Shown here piece by piece: positions 50,776-58,439 of a stretch of 64,000 nt of DNA. A program made the translations under genes and the position numbers. The notes beneath the pieces were generated by a model. The model made no database searches. It saw nothing but the letters and a program-made list of their open reading frames with translations, and was not told where the DNA came from. The stretch is from Pigmentiphaga daeguensis. Its GTDB lineage: Bacteria > Pseudomonadota > Gammaproteobacteria > Burkholderiales > Burkholderiaceae_B. The stretch is taken from contig NZ_BAAAEN010000003.1 of assembly GCF_039523035.1 (NCBI RefSeq), forward strand, positions 62,001 to 126,000, read 5' to 3'. The stretch's first letter is position 1. Each line of letters opens with the position of its first letter.

Positions 50776-52452
50776 ATGAGCACCACCGTCAGCAGTTCAG
50801 GGGCGCCGACTCCGGCCGCGCGTCCCATGACCAAGGAAGAGCGGCGCGTGATCTTCGCCTCGTCGCTAGGCACGGTATTCGAGTGGTACGACTTCTATCT
50901 TTACGGCTCGCTGGCCGCCATCATCGCCAAACAGTTCTTCTCGGGGGTCAACGACACGGCGGCCTTCATCTTCGCGCTCCTGGCATTCGCGGCAGGCTTC
51001 GCGGTCCGGCCGTTCGGGGCCCTGGTGTTCGGCCGGCTGGGCGACCTGGTCGGGCGCAAGTACACCTTCCTGATCACCATCCTGATCATGGGCCTGTCGA
51101 CCTTCATCGTCGGGATACTGCCCTCGTACGCGTCCATCGGCATCGCCGCGCCCGTCATCCTCATCCTCCTGCGGCTGGCGCAAGGCCTGGCGCTGGGCGG
51201 CGAGTACGGCGGCGCGGCCACCTACGTGGCCGAGCACGCCCCGCAGGGCAAGCGCGGCGCCTACACCGCCTGGATCCAGACCACCGCCACCCTGGGCCTG
51301 TTCCTGTCCCTGCTGGTGATCCTGGGCGTGCGCAACGCCACCGGCGAGGAAGCCTTCGCTTCCTGGGGATGGCGCATCCCGTTCCTGGTCTCCATCTTCC
51401 TGCTGGCGATTTCGGTCTGGATCCGGCTCAAGCTGAACGAGTCGCCCGCCTTCCAGCGCATGAAGGCCGAGGGCAAGGGATCGAAGGCGCCGCTGACCGA
51501 ATCCTTCGGCCAGTGGAGCAATCTGAAGGTGGTCCTGCTGGCGCTGCTGGGCCTGACCGCCGGCCAGGCCGTGGTCTGGTACACGGGGCAGTTCTATTCG
51601 CTGTTCTTCCTGACCCAGACCCTGAAGGTGGACGCCACCACCGCCAACATCCTGATCGCCCTCGCCCTGCTGATCGGCACGCCCTTCTTCCTGATCTTCG
51701 GCTCGCTGTCGGACAGGATAGGCCGCAAGCCCATCATCATGGCCGGCTGCCTGATCGCCGCCCTGGCCTACTTCCCGCTGTTCAAGGCCATCACGCACTA
51801 CGCCAACCCCGCGCTGGAAGCGGCACAGGCCAAGGCGCCGGTGGTGGTCGTGGCCGATCCCAAAACCTGCTCGTTCCAGTTCAACCCCGTGGGCACCGCC
51901 AAGTTCGTCAGCTCCTGCGACCAGGTCAAGTCCTTCCTGGCCTCGAACTCGGTGAACTACAGCAACGAGGCGGCCCCGGCGGGATCCGTGGCCAAGGTCA
52001 AGGTGGGCGACACCACGATCGACTCCTTCGAAGGCGCGGGCCTGGCGGCGGCCGAGCTCAAGACCCGCGGCGACGAGCTCAAGGCCCGGCTGACCTCGGA
52101 AATCCGCAACCACGGCTACCCCGCCAAGGCCGATCCGGCCCAGGTCAACAAACCCATGCTGGTGCTGCTGCTGACGCTGCTGGTGATCCTGGTCACCATG
52201 GTCTACGGCCCGATCGCGGCCATGCTGGTGGAAATGTTCCCGACCCGCATCCGCTACACCTCCATGAGCCTGCCCTACCACATCGGCAACGGCTGGTTCG
52301 GGGGCTTCCTGCCCACCACCGCCTTCGCCATCGTGGCGGCCACCGGTAACATTTATAACGGACTGTGGTACCCGATCATCGTCGCGGTGATGAGTTTGGT
52401 CATCGGTACCCTGTTCATCAAGGAAACCAAGGACAACCGCCTGGAGGACTGA
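50776..52452 (+). CDS. MHS-family MFS transporter with large periplasmic insert
   Basis: 558 residues, about 110 longer than typical metabolite:H+ symporters (ProP, KgtP, ShiA). TM1 begins SLGTVFEWYDFYLYGSLAAI, the FEWYDF motif of MHS. GRLGDLVGRKYTF and GSLSDRIGRKPIIM are the cytoplasmic MFS loops, and GLALGGEYGGAATYVAEHAP is present. Residues about 345-457 form an inserted, non-membrane domain with two cysteines (TCSF, SSCD) between TM9 and TM10, predicted periplasmic. Substrate unknown, probably an organic acid or zwitterion. Confidence 0.9.
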   Translation: MSTTVSSSGAPTPAARPMTKEERRVIFASSLGTVFEWYDFYLYGSLAAIIAKQFFSGVNDTAAFIFALLAFAAGFAVRPFGALVFGRLGDLVGRKYTFLITILIMGLSTFIVGILPSYASIGIAAPVILILLRLAQGLALGGEYGGAATYVAEHAPQGKRGAYTAWIQTTATLGLFLSLLVILGVRNATGEEAFASWGWRIPFLVSIFLLAISVWIRLKLNESPAFQRMKAEGKGSKAPLTESFGQWSNLKVVLLALLGLTAGQAVVWYTGQFYSLFFLTQTLKVDATTANILIALALLIGTPFFLIFGSLSDRIGRKPIIMAGCLIAALAYFPLFKAITHYANPALEAAQAKAPVVVVADPKTCSFQFNPVGTAKFVSSCDQVKSFLASNSVNYSNEAAPAGSVAKVKVGDTTIDSFEGAGLAAAELKTRGDELKARLTSEIRNHGYPAKADPAQVNKPMLVLLLTLLVILVTMVYGPIAAMLVEMFPTRIRYTSMSLPYHIGNGWFGGFLPTTAFAIVAATGNIYNGLWYPIIVAVMSLVIGTLFIKETKDNRLED

Positions 52453-52501
52453 TATCGGCGGGGAAGCGCGGCCCGCCGCGCCCTTCCCCGATGCGGCGTG
52501 T

Positions 52502-52535
52502 TTGCAACAATCCGCCCCAGGGCGGATTGTTGCAA
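52502..52535. repeat. 34-base near-perfect palindrome
   Basis: TTGCAACAATCCGCCC and GGGCGGATTGTTGCAA are exact reverse complements separated by CA, giving a 16-base-pair stem. It is 50 bases after the MHS transporter stop and about 95 before the ABC ATPase start. It is not followed by a U-run; a separate intrinsic terminator lies 49 bases downstream. Confidence 0.8.
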
Positions 52536-52583
52536 GGCTTCCCACGATCACAAGTCTTGGGTTATCGTACCAAGCGTTACAAT

Positions 52584-52609
52584 CCCGGCCTTGCCGGGTT
52601 TTGTTTTTT
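52584..52609 (+). terminator. Intrinsic terminator upstream of ABC ATPase gene
   Basis: CCCGG-CCTTG-CCGGG is a short GC stem followed by TTTTGTTTTTT, the best intrinsic terminator signal in the window. It lies 132 bases after the MHS transporter stop and only 21 before the next ATG on the same strand. It may therefore end transporter transcripts, or, if transcription starts upstream of it, act as an attenuator of the seven-gene operon. Confidence 0.85.
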
Positions 52610-52630
52610 CAGCCAGTTGGAGACCTTGCC

Positions 52631-53467
52631 ATGCGGGCGACCCAGCCCCAGGCCACAGGCCGCACATCGGGGAGTACCCCAGGGGGCGCCCCCGGGAGCA
52701 CACCGAGCCTCGTCGCCGAGTCTCTCAGCAAATCCTTTCTATCCGGTAATGTTCGCGAGCGCATTTTGCGAGATTTGTCGGTTAGCATCATGCCCGGCGA
52801 ACTGACATTGATTTCTGGGCCATCGGGCTGCGGCAAAAGCACCCTGCTGGCCATACTCAGCGGCATGCTCCGTCCGGATGCCGGCATGGTGCGCGCCCTG
52901 GGCCAGGACCTTGGCCTGTTGCAGCTTCAAGAGCTTGAACGTTTCCGGCTGATGCATACCGGCTTCGTCTTCCAAGGCTTCAACCTCTTTCCCGCCCTGA
53001 CGGCTGTCGAACAGGTCGTCCTGCCCCTGCGCTACGTGGGCCTGTCCAAGCCGCAGGCCGAGGAACAGGCCTGGGCCGCCCTCGAGGAAGTGGGCATGAG
53101 CGGACGAGCCCGCCAGCGGCCCTCCGGCCTGTCGGGCGGCGAACAGCAGCGCGTGGCCATCGCCCGCGCGCTTGCCAAGGAACCCGAACTGCTCTTTGCG
53201 GACGAGCCGACCAGCGCGCTGGACGCCGGCAACGGCATGAAAGTCATCGACATCCTGCACCGCATCGCCAAGCGCCACGGCGCCACGGTGTTGTGCGTCA
53301 GCCATGATCCGCGCCTGATCAGCCATGCCGACCGCGTCCTGACCATGGAGGATGGACGCATCCTGGACGACAGGCGCACCGGTGCGCTGGTCGCCGAAAC
53401 CGAGGAATTTCCCAGCTCGTGCCTAAGCTTTTCACCTCTTTTCGCCTTGGAATCGTGGCCGCGCTGA
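52631..53467 (+). CDS. ABC transporter ATP-binding protein (LolD/MacB type)
   Basis: 278 residues. Walker A GPSGCGKSTLL, Q loop FVFQGFNLFPALTAVEQV, signature LSGGEQQRVAIARALA, Walker B ELLFADEPTSALD and the H-loop VLCVSHD are intact. The spacing is that of the LolD/DevA/MacB class, which pairs with FtsX-like permeases. The N-terminal 25 residues (QPQATGRTSGSTPGGAPG) are low complexity. The ATG 52631 has TTGGAGA upstream. It overlaps the fusion-protein gene by 49 bases. No permease gene is present in the operon. Confidence 0.9.
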   Translation: MRATQPQATGRTSGSTPGGAPGSTPSLVAESLSKSFLSGNVRERILRDLSVSIMPGELTLISGPSGCGKSTLLAILSGMLRPDAGMVRALGQDLGLLQLQELERFRLMHTGFVFQGFNLFPALTAVEQVVLPLRYVGLSKPQAEEQAWAALEEVGMSGRARQRPSGLSGGEQQRVAIARALAKEPELLFADEPTSALDAGNGMKVIDILHRIAKRHGATVLCVSHDPRLISHADRVLTMEDGRILDDRRTGALVAETEEFPSSCLSFSPLFALESWPR

Positions 53468-54321
53468 CCGGCAGCCTGGTGCTGGCCGCGTGTTCCCGCC
53501 AACAGCAGGCCGAAGCCCCGGCGGCCGACCAGCCGCCCTACGCCGCCGTCGCGCGCGGGCGCGTCGACGTCGAAGGCGGCCTGGTGCGCGTGGGCGCGGC
53601 CGTGGACGGCACCGTCGCACGCGTGGCGGTGCGCGACGGCGACCAGGTCAGGAAGGGCCAGGCGCTGATCGAATTCAATCCTTCGGCGGCCCAGCTGGCC
53701 GTCGATGCGGCCGACGCCGAACTGCGCCAGGCGCAAGCCCAGGAACGCGTACTGCGCAGCCGCCTGCCGGGGCTGAAGCAGCGCGCCCAGCGGCTGGCCG
53801 AAGCCGCGGCCGGCGGGGCCATCGACGGGCAGGCCGCCGACGACGCGCGCAGCGCCGTGGCGCAGGCCGAGGCCGAGGTCCTGGCGGCCCAGGCGACGGT
53901 GGACGTCGCGCGCCAGAAATTGCGTGCTGCGCAATGGACGTTGGAGCGCCAGCAGGTCCGCTCGCCCGTGGACGGCGAGGTCGTGGGCCTGGAGGTGCAG
54001 GTCGGCAACGCGGTCACCGCCCAGACGGAAATGCTGCGGGTGCTGCCCAAGCGGCGCCTGATCGTCCGGGCCGAGGTGAACGAAGCCTACGTCGGGGCGC
54101 TGAAACCCGGCATGCAGGCCGAGATCGTGGAAGAATCCGCCCCCGGCGGCACCCCGATCCCTGCCCGCCTGGAACGCATAGGCAGCGTGTTCCAGGTCAT
54201 GTCTCCCAGCGACGATCCCCAGGAGCGGATCAGCCGCCGCGGCGTCGAAAGCCTGCTGTCGATCGAAAACCCCGAAAAGCTGCGTGTCGGCCAGCGCGTG
54301 CTGGTCCGTTTCCTTCCCTAA
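53419..54321 (+). CDS. HlyD-type periplasmic membrane-fusion lipoprotein
   Basis: 300 residues, GTG start. A lipoprotein signal (LTGSLVLAACSRQQQ) precedes a lipoyl half (VRVGAAVDGTVARVAVRDGDQVRKGQALIEFNPS), a coiled-coil hairpin (ADAELRQAQAQERVLRSRLPGLKQRAQRLAEAA...AQAEAEVLAAQATVDVARQKLRAAQ), the second lipoyl half (SPVDGEVVGLEVQVGN) and a beta-barrel region. It is the DevB/MacA-like adaptor of an ABC exporter, overlapping the ATPase gene. The adaptor is anchored to the inner membrane by its lipid or retained in the periplasm. Confidence 0.9.
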   Translation: MPKLFTSFRLGIVAALTGSLVLAACSRQQQAEAPAADQPPYAAVARGRVDVEGGLVRVGAAVDGTVARVAVRDGDQVRKGQALIEFNPSAAQLAVDAADAELRQAQAQERVLRSRLPGLKQRAQRLAEAAAGGAIDGQAADDARSAVAQAEAEVLAAQATVDVARQKLRAAQWTLERQQVRSPVDGEVVGLEVQVGNAVTAQTEMLRVLPKRRLIVRAEVNEAYVGALKPGMQAEIVEESAPGGTPIPARLERIGSVFQVMSPSDDPQERISRRGVESLLSIENPEKLRVGQRVLVRFLP

Positions 54322-54330
54322 AGGCTTGCC

Positions 54331-55086
54331 ATGTTGCTCAGTCAGTACACCGTCGACGAACGCCCCGGCTCCGAGTGGATCGTGTTGTGCGACTTCGACG
54401 GCACCATTTCCAAGCAGGATGTCACCGATACCCTGCTTGAACACTTCGGCCGGCCGGGATGGCAGGAACTGGAAGCCGCGTGGGAACGGGGAGAGATCGG
54501 CTCGCGCGAATGCATGGCCAAGCAGATCGCGCTGCTGGACGCCAGCAAGGAAGAGCTGGACGACCTGGTGGCGAGCATCGAGATCGATCCGGCCTTCCCC
54601 GGGTTCGTGGCCCAGGCGCGCAGCCTCGGCACGCCGGTGCACATCGTCAGCGACGGGCTGGCCGGCGTGATCACCGCCATCATGGACCGCCACGGACTGG
54701 CGGACCTGCCCGTGGTGGCCAACCGCTTCGAACAGGCCGGCCCGCGCGACTGGCGGCTGACCTTCCCCTACGCCGATGCCGCCTGCCGCAAGGCCAGCGG
54801 TACCTGCAAGTGCTCCTACGGGTCGGGCGTGCGCGGTCTCCACGAGAAAATCCTGTACGTGGGCGACGGCGCCTCGGACTTCTGCGTGTCCGGCACGGTC
54901 GACTTCGTGCTGGCCAAGCACCGCCTGATCGACTACTGCCGCGACCATGGCCTGGTGCACATTCCCATTGCCGGCTTCGACGAGGCCCGCAATGCGCTCG
55001 ACTTCATCCTGAAAGGCCAGTTGCAAGCCATCGCGCAACCTCCGCGCGGCTTCACCACCGCGCCGGCGGCAGCCAGCACCGCCTGA
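54331..55086 (+). CDS. HAD-IB phosphatase, MtnX-like
   Basis: 251 residues. The nucleophile motif D21-FD23-GTIS (LCDFDGTISKQD), motif II HIVSDGL, and motif IV YVGDGASDFCVSG with a C1-type cap match the HAD-IB MtnX/phosphoserine-phosphatase-like family. MtnX itself acts in methionine salvage, but no mtnB or mtnD is nearby. In this operon (exporter parts, SMR flippases, aminotransferase) it may instead dephosphorylate a sugar or prenyl phosphate (inference). It begins 9 bases after the fusion-protein gene. Confidence 0.85.
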   Translation: MLLSQYTVDERPGSEWIVLCDFDGTISKQDVTDTLLEHFGRPGWQELEAAWERGEIGSRECMAKQIALLDASKEELDDLVASIEIDPAFPGFVAQARSLGTPVHIVSDGLAGVITAIMDRHGLADLPVVANRFEQAGPRDWRLTFPYADAACRKASGTCKCSYGSGVRGLHEKILYVGDGASDFCVSGTVDFVLAKHRLIDYCRDHGLVHIPIAGFDEARNALDFILKGQLQAIAQPPRGFTTAPAAASTA

Positions 55087-55113
55087 GCCCCGCGCGGCCC
55101 CATTCTTCACCTC

Positions 55114-55959
55114 ATGATCAAATCCGCGGATTTCTATTTCGAAGGCGGCCGCGCGGGCGTGCTGCTCATCCATGGCCTGACCGGCACTCCCAACGAAATG
55201 CGCACCGTGGGCAAGGGCCTGCACCGGGCCGGCTTCACGGTCTACGGCATGCAGTTGGCGGGCCACTGCGGCGACGTCGACGATCTCATCCGCACCGGCT
55301 GGAAGGACTGGTACGCCAGCGTGCTGGAGGGCGTGGACCGCCTGCGCCGCGATGTCGACCACTGCTTCGTCGCCGGCCTGTCGATGGGCGCGGTGCTGGC
55401 GCTGAAGGCGGCGGCCGACCGGCCCGACGACATCGCCGGCGTCGGCGTCTACGGCGCCACCTTCCGCTACGACGGCTGGAACATTCCCTGGTACTCGCGC
55501 CTGTCGTTCCTGCTGCCCTGGTTCAAGCGCTTCAACCTGTTCCAGGACAAGGTCTTCGACGAAGAGCCCCCCTACGGCCTGAAGGACGAACGGCTGCGCG
55601 CCGCGGTATCGTCCAGCATGCTGGGCGGCGACAGCGCGGACGCGGGACTGCCCGGGAACCCCTGGCCCTCGCTGGCCGAACTCATCGACCTGTCGGCCAC
55701 GGTACGCCGCCAGCTGCACCAGGTGCGCGCGCCCTGCCTGGTCATGCACGCCGCCGAGGACGACATGGCCAGCGTCGGCAACGCGCAGCTGGTGATGGAG
55801 CGCGTCGGCGGCCCGGCCAAGCTGGTGCTGCTGCACGACAGCTACCATATGATCACGGTGGATCGCGAGCGCCGCGAGGTCATCCGCGAGTCGGCCGAGT
55901 TCTTCTCGGAAATCGCCGCGCAGCGCGAAGGCGCCACGCCGCGGGCGGCGGCGCGATGA
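55114..55959 (+). CDS. Alpha/beta hydrolase, carboxylesterase type
   Basis: 281 residues. The oxyanion strand VLLIHGLTGTPNEMRT, nucleophile elbow GLS90MG, acid in AAEDDMASVGN and histidine in HDSYHMITVDRE form the triad of the monoacylglycerol-lipase/Est30-like group. The cytoplasmic location is inferred from lack of a signal peptide. It overlaps the first SMR-like gene by four bases (ATGA). It could deacylate a lipid or carrier intermediate; its true substrate is unknown. Confidence 0.87.
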   Translation: MIKSADFYFEGGRAGVLLIHGLTGTPNEMRTVGKGLHRAGFTVYGMQLAGHCGDVDDLIRTGWKDWYASVLEGVDRLRRDVDHCFVAGLSMGAVLALKAAADRPDDIAGVGVYGATFRYDGWNIPWYSRLSFLLPWFKRFNLFQDKVFDEEPPYGLKDERLRAAVSSSMLGGDSADAGLPGNPWPSLAELIDLSATVRRQLHQVRAPCLVMHAAEDDMASVGNAQLVMERVGGPAKLVLLHDSYHMITVDRERREVIRESAEFFSEIAAQREGATPRAAAR

Positions 55960-56312
55960 CTCCGCTCGTCGCCCTGCTGTGGACGCTGAACGTGCTGGTC
56001 GATACCGGCGGCCAGCTCGCCTTCAAGGCGGCCGCCACCACGCCGGCCGAGGGCAGCGGCCTGCGCTACTGGCGCGAGCTGGCGCGCCGCCCCTGGATCT
56101 GGATAGGCATCGCCTGCTATATCCTGGAGTTCGTCGTCTGGCTGGCCTTCCTGTCGCTGGTGCCGCTGTCCGAGGGCGTGCTGCTGGGCTCGATCAACAT
56201 CGTCGCCATCATGATCGCCGGCCGCTTCCTGTTCAACGAACACCTGACGCCGCTGCGGGTGGCCGGCATCGCGCTGATCGCCGCCGGCGTGGCGGTCGTG
56301 GGGATACCGTGA
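55956..56312 (+). CDS. SMR/EamA-type small membrane transporter, ArnE-like half
   Basis: 118 residues with four transmembrane helices: LVALLWTLNVLVDTGGQLAFK, the WIWIGIACYILEFVVWLAFL pair, LGSINIVAIMIAGRFLF, and VAGIALIAAGVAVVGIP. The pattern (early glutamine and lysine in TM1, ITG/GV-type C-terminal helix) is like ArnE and EamA half-domains. Its ATG overlaps the hydrolase stop, and the next gene, a second four-helix protein, overlaps its stop. The two probably assemble as an antiparallel heterodimer flippase. Confidence 0.85.
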   Translation: MTPLVALLWTLNVLVDTGGQLAFKAAATTPAEGSGLRYWRELARRPWIWIGIACYILEFVVWLAFLSLVPLSEGVLLGSINIVAIMIAGRFLFNEHLTPLRVAGIALIAAGVAVVGIP

Positions 56313-56722
56313 TGCGCCGCTTCTACCTGATCGGCTTCGGCCTGCTGATGGCCTTCGACACGCTGGCGCAGATCAGCTTCAAGTACGCCGCCAACCATGC
56401 GATGCCGCTGGCCGCCGACCTGGACTGGCTGCTGCGGGTATTCGGCCAGCCGTGGATCTACGGCGCCTTCGTCGGCTACATCGGCGCCTTCTTCACCTGG
56501 ATGTCGCTGCTCAAGCGCGCGCCCATCGGGCCCGCCTTCGCCGCCTCCCACCTCGAAGTCGTGACGGTCATGCTGGTGTCGGTCTGGCTGTTCGACGAAC
56601 ACATCACCACCAACCAGATGCTGGGCGCGCTGCTGATCATCGGCGGCATCGTCTGCCTGGCCTTCGGCGAGGCCAGCGAATCGCGGCGCCTCCACCCGGA
56701 GTCCGGCCGTGCCGACGCCTAG
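56312..56722 (+). CDS. SMR/EamA-type small membrane transporter, ArnF-like half
   Basis: 136 residues, four helices: LIGFGLLMAFDTLAQISFKYAA, PWIYGAFVGYIGAFFTWMSLL, AFAASHLEVVTVMLVSVWLF, and MLGALLIIGGIVCLAFGEA. The TM1 sequence DTLAQISFK is typical of ArnF/EmrE-like flippase halves. Start ATG at 56312 shares bases with the preceding stop (TGATG), and the following aminotransferase start overlaps its end by 14 bases. Paired with the 118-residue partner. Confidence 0.85.
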   Translation: MRRFYLIGFGLLMAFDTLAQISFKYAANHAMPLAADLDWLLRVFGQPWIYGAFVGYIGAFFTWMSLLKRAPIGPAFAASHLEVVTVMLVSVWLFDEHITTNQMLGALLIIGGIVCLAFGEASESRRLHPESGRADA

Positions 56723-57944
56723 GCTCGCGGCCGGCGCCCACGGGCGCGACATCCCCCCCACGGCGGGCCTGCCGCTGCGGTGGAGCGACCTGTTGCCGGG
56801 CGGTCCCGCGGACCTGGAGACCAGCCTGGCAGCCTGGCTGGGCGTCGACGCCTTGCAGCTGGAATGCTCCGGCACCTCCAGCCTGGTCGTCTCGCTGTTG
56901 ACGCTGGCCCGGCGCAGCTCGCGCAAGACCGTCGTCCTGCCCGCCTACACCTGCCCGCTGGTCGCGCTGGCAGTCCACCACTGCGGGCTGCGGCTGAAGC
57001 TGTGCGACCTCGCCCCCGGCCATTTCGATCTCGACCCGGACGCGCTCGAGGCGGCCTGCGACGGCGATACGCTGGCCATCGTGGTCACCCACCTGGCCGG
57101 ACGCGTGGCCGACACCGATGCCGCGCTGCGCTGCGCCGCCCGCTGCGGCGCGGCCGTCATCGAGGACGCGGCGCAGGCGCTGGGCGCCCGCCGCAACGGA
57201 CGCAGCGTGGGCCTGGACGGCGACATCGGCTTCTTCAGCCTGGCCGCGGGCAAGGGCCTGAGCATCTACGAGGGCGGCCTGCTGCTGGCGCGCGATCCCG
57301 CGCTGCGCGACGAGCTGCGCGCCACCAGCGCGCGCACCGTCGGCCGCCGCCCGGGATGGGAGGCGCGCCGCAGCCTGGAACTCCTGGCCTACGCGCTGCT
57401 GTACGGGCCACGCGGCATGCGCCTGGCCTACGGCAACCCGCAGCGCGCGGCCTTGCGGGCCGGCGATCCCGTACGAGCCGCCGGCGACGATTTCCCCCTC
57501 GACATCCCCATCCACCGGGTCGGCCGCTGGCGCCGCGGCGTGGGCGCGCGAGCGGCCCGCCGCCTGCCGGCGTTCCTGGACGATGCCCGGGCGCGCGCCC
57601 GGCGGCGCCTGGAGCGGCTGCAAGGCCTGCCCGGCGTACGAGTGATGCAGGACACCGCGGGCGGCGACGGCGTCTGGCCGTTCTTCATGCTGCTGCTGCC
57701 CGATGCGCAATCCCGGCGGCTCGCGCTGGACCGGCTATGGGGCGCGGGACTGGGCGTGGGCCCCTTGTTCGTGCACACCCTGCCCGACTACGATTACCTG
57801 CGCCCCATCGTCGCCGATGCGCCGGTGCCCCACGCCCGCGACTTCGCGGCGCGGACGCTGTCGATCACCAACAGCCGCTGGCTGGACGACGAACGATTCG
57901 AGGTGATTTGCGCCTCGCTTGCCGCCTCGCTCCCCTCGCCCTGA
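56709..57944 (+). CDS. DegT/DnrJ/EryC1/StrS-family PLP aminotransferase
   Basis: 411 residues from GTG 56709. Fold-type I sensory blocks are VVLPAYTCPLVALAV, IEDAAQALGARRNGRSVG (PLP aspartate D153), and the PLP lysine K182 in FFSLAAGKGLSIYEGG. Family members aminate keto-sugars on nucleotides (ArnB, PerA type). It is unusually rich in arginine in its middle (RGVGARAARRLPAFLDDARARARRRLERL). It closes the seven-gene run, only 22 bases before a convergent gene. Whether it works on a sugar or on a polyketide-type keto acid is unknown. Confidence 0.87.
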   Translation: MPTPRLAAGAHGRDIPPTAGLPLRWSDLLPGGPADLETSLAAWLGVDALQLECSGTSSLVVSLLTLARRSSRKTVVLPAYTCPLVALAVHHCGLRLKLCDLAPGHFDLDPDALEAACDGDTLAIVVTHLAGRVADTDAALRCAARCGAAVIEDAAQALGARRNGRSVGLDGDIGFFSLAAGKGLSIYEGGLLLARDPALRDELRATSARTVGRRPGWEARRSLELLAYALLYGPRGMRLAYGNPQRAALRAGDPVRAAGDDFPLDIPIHRVGRWRRGVGARAARRLPAFLDDARARARRRLERLQGLPGVRVMQDTAGGDGVWPFFMLLLPDAQSRRLALDRLWGAGLGVGPLFVHTLPDYDYLRPIVADAPVPHARDFAARTLSITNSRWLDDERFEVICASLAASLPSP

Positions 57945-57965
57945 GCGTCGCGGCGCTTCGGCGCG

Positions 57966-58439
57966 TCAAAGAAAGCGGTCCAGGATACGGCGGCTGGCCC
58001 GGTCCAGGCGCTCCAGGTCGCGGATCAGGAAATGAATGCCGTGGCCGTCCGAGATCAGGAGCTTGGACTGGGAGATGCGCCGGATGTCCTGTTCGCTCTT
58101 GAGCCACAGCCGGGCTTCGCCGCGGTTGGTGCGGACGGTCCAGGTCGTGGGCGTGACGTAGCTCGCCACCTGCACGATGCGCTGGATCTCGGGCATGAAT
58201 TCGCGGTGCCCGAGTTCTTCCCGCACCAGATCCCGCGCCGCGGGCGGCAGGTCCGCCAGGCGCGGGATCCAGGCGACCTCGTGCCCGCCCGGGCCGACCA
58301 GCGAGATGTCCTCGGACTCGGTATCGATGGGAAAGGCGCGCACGGGCGTCACTTCCTCGGCCGCGCCGCCATCGGCGGGGGTGCAGATCAGCCGGCCGTA
58401 GGCGTTGCGGCTCAGCGTATAGGGAAAGGCCTGGCTCAT
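57966..58439 (-). CDS. DUF1854-family protein, cyanophycin-associated
   Basis: 157 residues. A compact alpha/beta protein beginning SQAFPYTLSRNAYGRLICTP, with VRAFPIDTESEDISLVGPGGHEVAWI and a central VTPTTWTVRTNRGEARLWLKSEQDIRRI. This is the DUF1854 family found with cyanophycin synthetases in betaproteobacteria (annotation knowledge). It overlaps the stop of the ABC transporter gene by four bases (ATGA). No catalytic residues are recognised; its role is unknown. Confidence 0.8.
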   Translation of the reverse strand: MSQAFPYTLSRNAYGRLICTPADGGAAEEVTPVRAFPIDTESEDISLVGPGGHEVAWIPRLADLPPAARDLVREELGHREFMPEIQRIVQVASYVTPTTWTVRTNRGEARLWLKSEQDIRRISQSKLLISDGHGIHFLIRDLERLDRASRRILDRFL

